Both the position numbers and the translations under genes were made by a program. This document shows positions 26,823 through 35,080 of a stretch of DNA of 64,000 bases, piece by piece. Location of the stretch: the NCBI RefSeq assembly GCF_002387895.1, contig NZ_DGLI01000028.1, forward strand, positions 62,001 to 126,000, read 5' to 3'. The notes beneath the pieces were generated by a model. That model did not search any database. It was given only the letters and a program-made list of their open reading frames with translations, and was not told the DNA's origin. Source of the DNA: Clostridium sp. UBA4548. GTDB lineage: Bacteria > Bacillota > Clostridia > Clostridiales > Clostridiaceae. Positions within the stretch are counted from its first letter, which is position 1; each line of letters begins with the position of its first letter.

Positions 26823-27806
26823 TTAGTAATGACCATTTTCGAAAGTTTCTCTTATTTCTCTTAAATCATTAGTTTTTCCAAGGGCTAACATCAACTTTAT
26901 TCTAGCCTTTTGACCTGGAAGGCTTTCACCAAAAATAGCACCAGCATTTCTCAAGCCTTTTCCTCCACCTGGATATCCATAGCTATCTAAAACTCTTCCC
27001 TTATAGCATCTCGAAACTATTACCACAGCCACTTGTTTTTCTATTGCTCTTTCTACAGCTTCAGCCATTTTAGGTGGAATGTTTCCTCTTCCCATAGCTT
27101 CAATAATTAATCCTTTTGCCCCTTCTTGCACGCAGAAATCTATTAGCTTACCATCCATACCAGCACAAGCTTTTATTAGTTCTACATTAGTCTCTACTTT
27201 ATTTGTGTCAATATGATTTTTATTCAAACTATCTCTATAGAAAATAGCCTGGTTGTTATCTACAATTCCAATTGGTCCGAATTCAGGGCTTTGAAAGGTA
27301 TTTAAGTGCATTGAATGTGTTTTTGTAACTTCACTAGCACAATTTAACTCATCATTTAAACAAACTAAAACCCCTCTATTTCTTGCTTCTTTTGAAGTAG
27401 CAGTACAAATAGCCGCTGCTAAATTAGCTGGACCATCATACCCTAGCTCCGAACTATTTCTCATTGACCCTGTGACTACCACTGGTTTTTCACTTTTTAT
27501 AGTTAAATCTAAAAGATACGCTGTTTCTTCTAAACTATCAGTTCCATGAGTAACAACTACTCCATCTACATCTTCTCTATCTAAAAAACTTTTAACATAA
27601 TCAGATAACTTCATCATTAACTCTGGAGTCATATGTGGTCCTGGTAAGCTAGAGAAAGTATACGATTCCACCTCTGCATGAGCTTCTATACCTGTTACCA
27701 TTGACATAATCTCTTCTCCAGTTAGCGTAGGTACTGCTGCTTGAATTTTTGGATCAACTTTCATTGATATAGTTCCACCATTAAATATTACTACTACTTT
27801 ATTCAC
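26823..27806 (-). CDS. L-asparaginase
   Basis: The 327-residue enzyme hydrolyses asparagine to aspartate and ammonia. Both catalytic threonine motifs are seen: FNGGTIS near residue 11 and VVTHGTDSLEETAY near residue 85. No signal peptide is present, so it is a cytoplasmic (type I-like or short) form. The start is GTG at 27806, nine bases after GGGAGG. Downstream lies the aminotransferase gene. Confidence 0.92.
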   Translation of the reverse strand: MNKVVVIFNGGTISMKVDPKIQAAVPTLTGEEIMSMVTGIEAHAEVESYTFSSLPGPHMTPELMMKLSDYVKSFLDREDVDGVVVTHGTDSLEETAYLLDLTIKSEKPVVVTGSMRNSSELGYDGPANLAAAICTATSKEARNRGVLVCLNDELNCASEVTKTHSMHLNTFQSPEFGPIGIVDNNQAIFYRDSLNKNHIDTNKVETNVELIKACAGMDGKLIDFCVQEGAKGLIIEAMGRGNIPPKMAEAVERAIEKQVAVVIVSRCYKGRVLDSYGYPGGGKGLRNAGAIFGESLPGQKARIKLMLALGKTNDLREIRETFENGHY

Positions 27807-28067
27807 TTTTGTAACCTCCCAAGAATAAAAACTACTATAATTAATTCATTTATATTTTACACCAACCTTTTAAGATTTACATCAAAATGTTGAATATTAT
27901 TAAATATTTTATATATGGTTAATAAAATAATCACATTACCTCAACTCTATTTTTAAACTTTTCTTTTGTATGAACTAGTTGTTCTAAAAAATTTTATACT
28001 TAGTTGCAGAATTCTTAATGTGCACTTGGGCTTCTTTGTAATCCTTAATAAAAATTATATATAAGAT
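27807..28067. other. Intergenic region upstream of the candidate RNA
   Basis: A+T-rich DNA with no convincing reading frame. It holds the presumed promoter of the asparaginase gene at its left side and a candidate plus-strand promoter at 28036-28063: TTGTAA at 28036-28041 and TATATA at 28058-28063, spacing 16. Confidence 0.45.
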
Positions 28068-28291
28068 ATTTGTTAAATAATGAATACGTTCATTTTGCGG
28101 AGTTATTTTGGAATTAAATTTGGACTAAATAAAGGTTTCTTTGTGATCAAGCTGCGTTTATTTCACGGAAGTAATTTACTTAAACTAAGTAATCACAAGT
28201 CTAATAAACAGACCTTAAAGAAAATGATAGTCTTGAAGCTACAAAATGTTGTCAGAATAAAAGTGAGTGCTTTTATATAGCACTCACTTTT
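28068..28291 (+). ncRNA. Candidate structured small RNA
   Basis: I do not recognise the family. The stretch starts just after a SigA-like promoter and ends in a strong terminator. Between them are nested complementary segments: CATTTTG (28091-28097) with CAAAATG (28242-28248), TTTCTTT (28136-28142) with AAAGAAA (28217-28223), and TTGTGAT (28141-28147) with ATCACAA (28192-28198). A small 5' hairpin ATGAA-TACG-TTCAT (28080-28093) overlaps the outer stem. The only plus-strand reading frame (from 28080) has no ribosome-binding site and runs into the terminator, so a protein is unlikely. A degenerate gene remnant is the main alternative. Confidence 0.4.
28259..28291 (+). terminator. Intrinsic terminator of the candidate RNA
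   Basis: AAAAGTGAGTGC at 28259-28270 pairs over 12 bp with GCACTCACTTTT at 28280-28291, with a 9-base loop and a T-rich end. It can work in both directions; the nearest minus-strand gene ends 226 bases away. Confidence 0.8.
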
Positions 28292-28516
28292 ATCTAACTT
28301 CAATTTTTTAAGATTCACAAGCTTTCAAGTAAATTTTTTAGATTTTATAAAATAGTAAAAACAGTAACTTTATAAGGCTTTCCAAGTAAAAAAGTATTTT
28401 ATTCTTAATGAAAACACCTCAAGTAACCCATGTAGATTTCACCTATAAGTTAAGTTTTGACTTTTATTTCTTGTATATACTTGGCGAAATTTTAATTCAA
28501 AATATATAAGTTTAAA
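28292..28516. other. Intergenic region with no recognised feature
   Basis: Very A+T-rich, no reading frame with a ribosome-binding site and no clear hairpin on either strand. Confidence 0.5.
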
Positions 28517-28726
28517 TTATATGCTTATTTCCTTTTTTTCTAAGTAATGAAATATTTCTTTTTCTATTTCATCTGTACAATTGTCATCTAATGTAACCGT
28601 CTTAATAAATCCATCTAAGGCTCTCATTTCTATCTTACACACTTGATCACCACTTAATAGGTCTTTGTCTCTTTCAAATTTGTTAATAGTATACCCTTCA
28701 TCAATATAATCCCTTATTTTTTTCAT
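28517..28726 (-). CDS. Small hypothetical protein
   Basis: A 69-residue, acidic, soluble-looking product that I do not recognise. The sequence (MKKIRDYIDEGYTINKFER..., ending in HYLEKKEISI) has mixed charge, one cysteine pair (residues 31 and 48) not in a CxxC arrangement, and no membrane segment. A real gene is supported by a perfect AAGGAGG eight bases before the ATG and by non-repetitive codon use. It is isolated between the asparaginase region and tRNA-Pro, so context gives no hint of function. Confidence 0.7.
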   Translation of the reverse strand: MKKIRDYIDEGYTINKFERDKDLLSGDQVCKIEMRALDGFIKTVTLDDNCTDEIEKEIFHYLEKKEISI

Positions 28727-29175
28727 TTTAACTCCTCCTTAGATAAGAATTATTTTTATTTTATAATATTATTATCTGCTATTTAAATGAACATATCCTA
28801 TGACATTTTATATAATTAAGTTAGTACTTTTCTGTATTTCTATTATTTGACCACTAGATTCAAGAATATTTAAGTAATAAAACTAAGTGTAATCACTTAA
28901 ATCTATAAAAAATCTATTAATTTCTCTATATTACTATTTTTGCTTATAAGTTTTTAATTATTCTGAAAATTCTAGGAATAATTAAGTCTTTACAGTTAAT
29001 TTACAATTTACCCTAATTATTCATTTTTTTATTAAACATTAAAAATTAGGGTAAGAAAACTTTAACCCTATAATTGACTTACTTTCCTTCTGAACTTTAT
29101 GTTGTTGTAATAAGATATATCCTAAAGATTACAATATGTTACTTATGAAAAAGCCTTAAATAAAAACATAAAAAT
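28727..29175. other. Intergenic region with competing hairpins
   Basis: No gene is seen. TTACCCTAATT at 29008-29018 can pair with AATTAGGGTAA at 29044-29054, while the same TAGGGT can instead pair with AACCCTA at 29064-29070. The two structures exclude each other. No T run follows either, and there is no adjacent gene that they obviously control. Confidence 0.45.
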
Positions 29176-29209
29176 AAACCTTAGGATCTATAAAGATTCC
29201 ATAAGGTTT
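29176..29209 (-). terminator. Terminator after tRNA-Pro
   Basis: On the minus strand AAACCTTA pairs with TAAGGTTT, with GGA/TCC and TCT/AGA continuing the stem past single-base bulges, followed by a T-rich tract. It starts ten bases after the tRNA CCA end. Confidence 0.75.
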
Positions 29210-29218
29210 ACTTTGCTT

Positions 29219-29294
29219 TGGTCTGAGTGACAGGACTTGAACCTGCGACCCCAAGCCCCCCAGACTTGTGCGCTACCATCTGCGCTACACCCAG
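29219..29294 (-). tRNA. tRNA-Pro (anticodon GGG)
   Basis: A complete 76-base cloverleaf can be folded. Acceptor CTGGGTG pairs with CACTCAG, the D arm is GCGC/GCGC, the anticodon stem CAAGT/GCTTG closes the loop CTGGGGG giving anticodon GGG, and the T arm GCAGG/CCTGT closes TTCAAGT. The CCA end is encoded. GGG reads CCC and CCU proline codons. It is followed by a terminator and is transcribed as a single tRNA. Confidence 0.95.
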
Positions 29295-29404
29295 ATATAT
29301 TACATTTCGTAATAAAATTATTATTTCTATTACTTTTAGAACTTTATTATATCAAAATTTAAAGGTTTTTCAAATACTTTCATATGAAATTTTATTTTGA
29401 ATAT

Positions 29405-29442
29405 AGTTTTGAGTTATAGAACTTCTTCTATAACTCAAAACT
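29405..29442 (-). terminator. Long perfect hairpin after spoIVA
   Basis: A 17-bp perfect stem (29405-29421 with 29426-29442; arms contain TTTTGAGTTATAGAA) surrounds a four-base loop 14 bases beyond the spoIVA stop. The bases that follow on the minus strand are only modestly T-rich, so it may protect the 3' end as well as terminate. Confidence 0.7.
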
Positions 29443-29456
29443 AGGTTTATTGTTAA

Positions 29457-30929
29457 TTATAAGATTATACAGATTAGTCCACCATTACCTTCATTGATAA
29501 TTCTTTGAAGAGTTTTTTGAAGTTTAACTTGAATATCCTCTGGCATTTTATAAAGCTTATTTTGAAGCCCTTCTTTAACAAGTTCTTCTAGTGATTTTCC
29601 GAACATATTACTTTGCCAAATTTGTGCTGGATCATTATCAAACTGCTCTATAATAGCATTATAGAATTCTTGACTTTGCTTTTTGTCACCAGTAATTGGA
29701 GTAACCTCAGTTTCAATGTCTGCTTTTATAATGTGTAATGAAGGAGCAGAAGCTTTAAGTTTTACAACTCCATTTTTCTTATCAATATTTGGCTCTTCGA
29801 ATTTAATTTCACTTAACTGTGGAGCCACTAGTCCATAACCTGTCTCATTAACGTCCTTTAAAGCTTGTGCAATCTTATCATACTCTGTTTTTGCTTTATG
29901 ATAAGAAGCCATAAGACTTAACAAGTCATTTTCATTCTTGATATCTGTATTACATACTTCCCCAAGAATTTTATAGAATAACTCCTGTTTAGGATTAATA
30001 TCTACACAAGAAGTTCCATCTCCCATATTCATTTCTTTTACGTTTATGTTTGATAAGAACTCTATTCCCTTAAATGCATCTAGGCATCTCTTTATGTCTC
30101 TAACCTTAAATATATCTTTGCACATTGCTTTAAGTATGGTCATAACATTAACCTTTAACCAATGCTTAGAATTTAGGCTTTCCATCCATTGAGGCATGTC
30201 TATACTTATTTCCTTTACAGGGAACTCTTTTAGAACATTTCCAAATATGGCAGCTATATCATCTTCATCCATGTTCATTATATCCATGATTGTAACTGGA
30301 ACATCATATTTTTCTTCTAACTCTCTTTGAAGCTCTATAGTTTCTTGTCCTTTAGGGCTTAAGCTATTAAGAAGAATAATAAATGGTTTATTTATAGCTT
30401 TTAGTTCATTTACAACTCTTTCTTCAGCCTCTACATAATCCGCTCTATTTAACCCTGTTATAGAACCATCTGTAGTAACAACTATTCCAATAGTTGAATG
30501 ATCAGTAATAACCTTTCTTGTGCCAATCTCAGCTGCTTGCTCAAATGGTATTTCATAATCAAACCATGGTGTTGTTACCATTTTAGGAGCATTTTCTTCA
30601 TTATATCCTAATGAACTTTTTACTACATAACCAACGCAATCTACCATTCTTACTTTAAATTTTGTACCACCCTCAAAGCGTATTTCCACAGCTTCGTTTG
30701 GAACAAATTTTGGCTCAGTGGTATGAATTGATTTCCCAGAACCACTTTGTGGAAGCTCATCCTTTGCTCTTTCCTTTTTATGCGGATTTTCAATATTAGG
30801 AATCACCATAAGTTCCATAAATCTCTTTATGAATGTAGATTTTCCTGTCCTTACAGGACCTACAACCCCTACGTATATGTCCCCTTGAGTTCTTTCTGCA
30901 ATATCTTTGTATATATCAAAGTTTTCCAA
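29457..30929 (-). CDS. spoIVA: Stage IV sporulation protein A (SpoIVA)
   Basis: SpoIVA is the ATPase that polymerises around the forespore as the base of the coat, recruited by SpoVM (encoded here at 9.7 kb). The 490-residue protein opens ENFDIYKDIAERTQGDIYVG and has the Walker A GPVRTGKST at 24-32; it belongs to the TRAFAC class but hydrolyses ATP. I choose the TTG at 30929 because GGGAGGGTGG lies directly upstream at the right distance; the ATG at 30944 is inside that site and would add MGGWT. A TAATATT at 30987-30993 is a candidate SigE -35. Confidence 0.95.
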   Translation of the reverse strand: MENFDIYKDIAERTQGDIYVGVVGPVRTGKSTFIKRFMELMVIPNIENPHKKERAKDELPQSGSGKSIHTTEPKFVPNEAVEIRFEGGTKFKVRMVDCVGYVVKSSLGYNEENAPKMVTTPWFDYEIPFEQAAEIGTRKVITDHSTIGIVVTTDGSITGLNRADYVEAEERVVNELKAINKPFIILLNSLSPKGQETIELQRELEEKYDVPVTIMDIMNMDEDDIAAIFGNVLKEFPVKEISIDMPQWMESLNSKHWLKVNVMTILKAMCKDIFKVRDIKRCLDAFKGIEFLSNINVKEMNMGDGTSCVDINPKQELFYKILGEVCNTDIKNENDLLSLMASYHKAKTEYDKIAQALKDVNETGYGLVAPQLSEIKFEEPNIDKKNGVVKLKASAPSLHIIKADIETEVTPITGDKKQSQEFYNAIIEQFDNDPAQIWQSNMFGKSLEELVKEGLQNKLYKMPEDIQVKLQKTLQRIINEGNGGLICIIL

Positions 30930-30964
30930 GGTCCACCCTCCCATAACTACATATTAACAATATA

Positions 30965-30993
30965 TATATATTGTATAAAAAAATAAAATATTA
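30965..30993 (-). promoter_or_regulatory. Candidate SigE-type promoter of spoIVA
   Basis: On the minus strand TAATATT (30987-30993) fits the SigE -35 consensus KMATATT exactly. Fourteen bases later AATATATA (30965-30972) loosely resembles the -10 CATACAAT. The better -10 lookalike TATACAAT is only nine bases away, too close. The call is tentative. Confidence 0.35.
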
Positions 30994-31008
30994 CTAATTT
31001 ATAAGAAA

Positions 31009-31041
31009 AGACAGTAAGAAATTTTCTTTTCCTTACTGTCT
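31009..31041 (-). terminator. Terminator of gpsA
   Basis: AGACAGTAAG pairs with CTTACTGTCT (10 bp) and is followed on the minus strand by TTTCTTAT. It separates the der-gpsA unit from spoIVA, whose candidate promoter lies directly beyond. Confidence 0.82.
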
Positions 31042-31072
31042 ATATATATTACAATATTTATATTTTTATGCC

Positions 31073-32080
31073 TTATACTTCAATAAAAGAGTGCTCATCC
31101 TTCATTTCTCTAGACATAAGCTCTTGTACTGCATCATGGGCATTTTTATTTAGGAATAAAACCTTATAAAGCTCATCAGTAATAGGCATACTTATTCCTT
31201 CTCTTTCTTTCAGTGCATAAAAAGCCTTTGTAGCCTCAATTCCTTCTACAACCATGCCTACTTCTTTAGAAGCCTCTTCCATGGTCTTTCCTTGTCCTAT
31301 AAGAATTCCAGCTCTCCTATTTCTGCTATGCATACTAGTACAAGTAACTATTAAATCTCCCATACCGGTTAAGCCATAGAAGGTTTCTTGCCTTCCGCCA
31401 AGCTTTGTTCCTATTCTCACAATTTCGTGCATACCACGGGTCATTAGAGCTGCTTTTGCATTGTCTCCATAACCTATGCCGTCAGTTATTCCAGCGGCAA
31501 GGGCAATTATGTTTTTACATGCTCCGCCTATTTGAACCCCAATTAAATCATCATTAGTGTAAATTCTAAAGCTGCTAGTGCTAAAAATCTGCTGAATTTC
31601 CTTAGCGGCTTCCATATCTCTTGAGGAAACAGTTACTGTGGTAGGAATTCCTCTTGATACCTCTTCAGCATGACTTGGGCCTGATAAGATGACAATTGGA
31701 TTACTTAAAATTTCCTCTTCCATAATTTCTGACATGGTCTTAAGGGTACCTTTTTCTATGCCCTTTGCTACAGTAACAAGGATTTGGCCCTTATTTAGTA
31801 GAGGCGCAACCTGCTTTGAAACTGTTCTAATTACTTGAGAAGGCACGGCTAAAACTATAACCTTACTGTTTTCTATAGCTTTATCCAATTCTCCATAAGC
31901 AGTTACATTACCTGGTATAGTAACACCTGGGAGAAACTTGCTATTTTCCCTTTTTATATTAATATCCTCAACACCATGCTCATCAATTGTCCAAATAGCT
32001 GTTTCAATTCCTTTTTTAGAAAGCATTACCGCTAAAGCTGTACCGAAGCTTCCTCCTCCTAAAAATGCAACCTTTAACAT
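31073..32080 (-). CDS. gpsA: Glycerol-3-phosphate dehydrogenase [NAD(P)+]
   Basis: GpsA makes sn-glycerol 3-phosphate from dihydroxyacetone phosphate for phospholipid synthesis. The 335-residue protein has the dinucleotide-binding FLGGGSFGTALA, the LSGPSHAEEV segment, the catalytic-lysine region GACKNIIALAAG and GLTGMGDLIVTC. The ATG follows AAGGGAAG. It lies 26 bases after der. plsY, which often sits between der and gpsA in Firmicutes, is absent. Confidence 0.97.
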   Translation of the reverse strand: MLKVAFLGGGSFGTALAVMLSKKGIETAIWTIDEHGVEDINIKRENSKFLPGVTIPGNVTAYGELDKAIENSKVIVLAVPSQVIRTVSKQVAPLLNKGQILVTVAKGIEKGTLKTMSEIMEEEILSNPIVILSGPSHAEEVSRGIPTTVTVSSRDMEAAKEIQQIFSTSSFRIYTNDDLIGVQIGGACKNIIALAAGITDGIGYGDNAKAALMTRGMHEIVRIGTKLGGRQETFYGLTGMGDLIVTCTSMHSRNRRAGILIGQGKTMEEASKEVGMVVEGIEATKAFYALKEREGISMPITDELYKVLFLNKNAHDAVQELMSREMKDEHSFIEV

Positions 32081-32106
32081 AACTTCCCTTCCTTCCCTAT
32101 ATCTTA

Positions 32107-33423
32107 TTATTCTTTTCTTTCTCTGAAGATTAGCTTTATACCTGTTCCCTTAAAGTCAAAGCTTTCTCTAAGTTGGTTTTCTAAATATCTCTGATATGAG
32201 AAGTGTAACAAGTTTGGATCATTTACAAAGAATATAAATGTTGGTGGTTTTGTGTCTACTTGAGTAACATAAAATATTTTTAATCTCTTTAATGCTACTA
32301 TTGGTGGCTCTTTCATAAGCACTGCTCTACTTATTACATCATTTAAAACTCCAGTAGCAATACGCTTATTATAGTTATTAAAGCAATCTCTTGCCATTGT
32401 AAGTACTTTGTTTACTCTTTGGCCAGTTAGTGCAGATATATAAAGGTACGGTGCATAAGGCATAAAGGATAATCCTTTGGATATTTCATTAGTAAACTTA
32501 TTCATGGTCTTATCATCTTTTTCAATTAGATCCCACTTATTTACAATAATCATTATAGCTTTGCTTAACTCGTGAGCATATCCAATGATTTTCTCATCCT
32601 GATCACTTAGAGTTTCAGTGGCATCAAGCATAAGAATACACACATCAGCTCTTTCAATGGCAGCAAGAGTTCTAATTACACTATATCTTTCTATTTCTTC
32701 CTTAACTTTGCTCTTTCTTCTTAAGCCTGCTGTATCTATTAAGATAAATTTGCCCTCTTCAGTTTCTATCCTACTATCAATAGCATCTCTAGTAGTACCT
32801 GGGATATCACTTACTATATTTCTATCCTCACCTAAAATTTTATTGATTAAAGAAGATTTTCCTACGTTAGGCTTTCCAACCATAGCAATTTTAATATATT
32901 CTTCGTCCTCATCATTTTCTCCATTAGTTCCAAAATGGCTAACCACTTCATCTAGCATATCTCCAAGTCCAAGGCCCTGTGATGCTGATATAGCAATTGG
33001 AGTTCCTATTCCTAAGTTATAAAATTCAAAGGCATTATCTTCTAATTCAATTCTATCTATTTTATTAACTACTAATATAATAGGTTTTTTTGATTTTCTA
33101 AGCATTTGAGCTACTTCAAAGTCTGATGGATGAAGTCCCTGTTTTCCATCAACAATAAATACAATAACATCTGCTGTTTCAATAGCAATATTTGCTTGTC
33201 TTCTCATCTGTGCCATTATTATGTCTTCATTTTCTGGCTCAATTCCACCTGTATCAATTATAGTAAAATTATGACGAAGCCATTCAGCTTCTGCATAAAT
33301 TCTGTCCCTTGTAACTCCTGGTGTATCTTCAACTATAGCAATTCTCTTTCCTGCTAGTTTATTAAAAAGTGTTGATTTACCCACATTAGGTCTTCCAACG
33401 ATTGCAACTATTGGTTTTCCCAT
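32107..33423 (-). CDS. der: Ribosome biogenesis GTPase Der (EngA)
   Basis: Der is the double GTPase needed for 50S maturation. The 438-residue protein has two G domains, with G1 motifs GRPNVGKST at 10-18 and GKPNVGKSS at about 183-191, each followed by DTxG (DTGGIE, DTAGLR) and NKxD (NKID, NKWD), and a C-terminal KH-like domain. The stop of the DUF512 gene is two bases away, so the pair is cotranscribed. Confidence 0.97.
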   Translation of the reverse strand: MGKPIVAIVGRPNVGKSTLFNKLAGKRIAIVEDTPGVTRDRIYAEAEWLRHNFTIIDTGGIEPENEDIIMAQMRRQANIAIETADVIVFIVDGKQGLHPSDFEVAQMLRKSKKPIILVVNKIDRIELEDNAFEFYNLGIGTPIAISASQGLGLGDMLDEVVSHFGTNGENDEDEEYIKIAMVGKPNVGKSSLINKILGEDRNIVSDIPGTTRDAIDSRIETEEGKFILIDTAGLRRKSKVKEEIERYSVIRTLAAIERADVCILMLDATETLSDQDEKIIGYAHELSKAIMIIVNKWDLIEKDDKTMNKFTNEISKGLSFMPYAPYLYISALTGQRVNKVLTMARDCFNNYNKRIATGVLNDVISRAVLMKEPPIVALKRLKIFYVTQVDTKPPTFIFFVNDPNLLHFSYQRYLENQLRESFDFKGTGIKLIFRERKE

Positions 33424-33424
33424 T

Positions 33425-34759
33425 CTAATCCTCCTCTGTGTATTGATTTATAAGGTCAATTAAGTCTTCTCCTGTATAATCACATACAATTATTTTTTTA
33501 TTTAATAATCTTTCTAAGTCTGCCACTGTATAATCATCTAGTAAAATTAATTCCTCTGTACTTCCGAGCTCATATCCCCTTCTCAGCACATTGCTAGGTA
33601 TAATTATATATTCTCCTAAATCCCTATTTTTTAATGCTTCAATTATATCTTTTCCTGTTAAAAGTCCTGCTACTGTAATGGTTTTTCCGAAAAATTCATT
33701 TTCAACTCTAACCACGTCCAACTGAATTTTAGGATTTACTTCTTTAATTTGCGAAGCGATTTCATATATAACTTCATAAGCAGAAGTTCCAGTTACCATT
33801 GTAAAGGATCCCTTATGATTATTCTCTAGATAGGCAAGATCATTTTCTATAGTAGATTGTAATAATCTTATCATTCCTATACCATCTTCTAATTGCTCGT
33901 AGCCCCCATAATGCTCTTCCTCAGGTATACTAACTCCTGACACTACATAAAACTCATCTGACAATCTAGCAAAAGGAGTTCCAATTTCCTTTTCATACTT
34001 ATGTTGAAGCTCTGTTATAAGCTCTATTTGCTTTCTTGCAGTATCTTCATTAAACAACTGAAGTTCTGGTAAGCTTTCCCTATGCTTTGTAACTCCTAGA
34101 GGAACAATTGCTACATTTTCCACATTAGGGTAAAGCTTCTGTAGGTCCTCTACGGTTTTAACAAGTTCTTTATTATCGTTTAGCCCTGGACAACATACAA
34201 TTTGAGTATTAATCTTAATCCCTGCTTCTGATAATCTTTTTAGTATTTCGTATATGTTTCCAGCAAACCTATTATTAAGCATCCTAACCCTAAGCTGCGG
34301 ATTAGTAGTATGTACTGAAACATTAATAGGACTTATTCTATATTTAATTATCCTATTAATATCATCCTCACTCATATTAGTTAAAGTTAAAAAATTTCCT
34401 TGTAAGAAGGATAATCTAGAATCATCATCTTTAAAATAAAGAGTCTCCCTCATACCTGGAGGTAATTGGTCAATAAAACAAAATACACATTTATTATGAC
34501 AACTTCTAGGCTTATCTAGTATGGCTTCTCTAAATATTATACCTAAATCCTCATCATAATCCTTCTCTATTTCAATCTCCCAAATCTCCCCATCTTTTTT
34601 CTCTACTTCTATAAGTAATTCTTCATCGGTAACAAGAAATTTATAATCAATTATGTCCTTCACTTCATTACTATTTATACTTATAAGTTTATCTCCGACT
34701 TCTATACCTACTTCTTCTGCTATACTATCAGGCATAACTTTAGCAATCTCATTTTTCAT
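33425..34759 (-). CDS. DUF512 radical-SAM protein with PDZ domain
   Basis: The 444-residue protein has an N-terminal PDZ-like part (residues about 1-70, VMPDSIAEEVGIEVGDKL), a radical-SAM cluster CHNKCVFC (C87, C91, C94) and a C-terminal DUF512 domain with MVTGTSAYEV and RVENEFFGKTITVAGLLTG. It is highly conserved next to der in clostridia; function is not established. Start is ATG 34759, preceded by AAGGAG; the 33 codons back to 34858 lie within a leader hairpin and are not protein-like. Confidence 0.9.
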   Translation of the reverse strand: MKNEIAKVMPDSIAEEVGIEVGDKLISINSNEVKDIIDYKFLVTDEELLIEVEKKDGEIWEIEIEKDYDEDLGIIFREAILDKPRSCHNKCVFCFIDQLPPGMRETLYFKDDDSRLSFLQGNFLTLTNMSEDDINRIIKYRISPINVSVHTTNPQLRVRMLNNRFAGNIYEILKRLSEAGIKINTQIVCCPGLNDNKELVKTVEDLQKLYPNVENVAIVPLGVTKHRESLPELQLFNEDTARKQIELITELQHKYEKEIGTPFARLSDEFYVVSGVSIPEEEHYGGYEQLEDGIGMIRLLQSTIENDLAYLENNHKGSFTMVTGTSAYEVIYEIASQIKEVNPKIQLDVVRVENEFFGKTITVAGLLTGKDIIEALKNRDLGEYIIIPSNVLRRGYELGSTEELILLDDYTVADLERLLNKKIIVCDYTGEDLIDLINQYTEED

Positions 34760-35061
34760 ATTCCTATCTCCTTTATGTACGTAGAAAATCAAAATCACCA
34801 ATTTTTTCACGATTATTGATTCCCTTAAGGCTTTTGGAATGAATAAATTACCTCTCATTTTAAAAGCCTATACCGCAACTATAACATCTTACTATGATTA
34901 TGTCCGCTATTATGATATATTATATCAATTACTAGGAATAGTCAATGTTTAACAACTCATTCCCACGTTTATTGTTCCACCTTAACCCTGCCAGAACTCC
35001 TAAGTTTATTCTCTCTAATTTTTATCCTTTATAACCAAGTATACCCTCACAAATGGAAAAA
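34760..35061. other. Intergenic region with a leader hairpin
   Basis: No gene is seen. AGGCTTTT at 34828-34835 pairs with AAAAGCCT at 34862-34869 (8 bp, 26-base loop) within the probable leader of the DUF512 gene. The remainder up to the phoU terminator is featureless. Confidence 0.5.
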
Positions 35062-35076
35062 ACCTCCATAGGAGGT
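35062..35076 (-). terminator. Terminator of the pst-phoU operon
   Basis: ACCTCC pairs with GGAGGT around a three-base loop and is followed on the minus strand by TTTTTTCC, five bases past the phoU stop. Confidence 0.88.
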
Positions 35077-35080
35077 AAGT

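Noticed and set aside
28080..28280. 66-codon plus-strand reading frame
   Set aside because: No ribosome-binding site, and its end lies inside a strong terminator stem; an RNA is more likely than a protein.
33425..34759. DUF512 gene as part of a metabolite-modifying cluster
   Set aside because: Its position beside der is conserved in clostridia and no peptide or transporter genes of a biosynthetic cluster are present.
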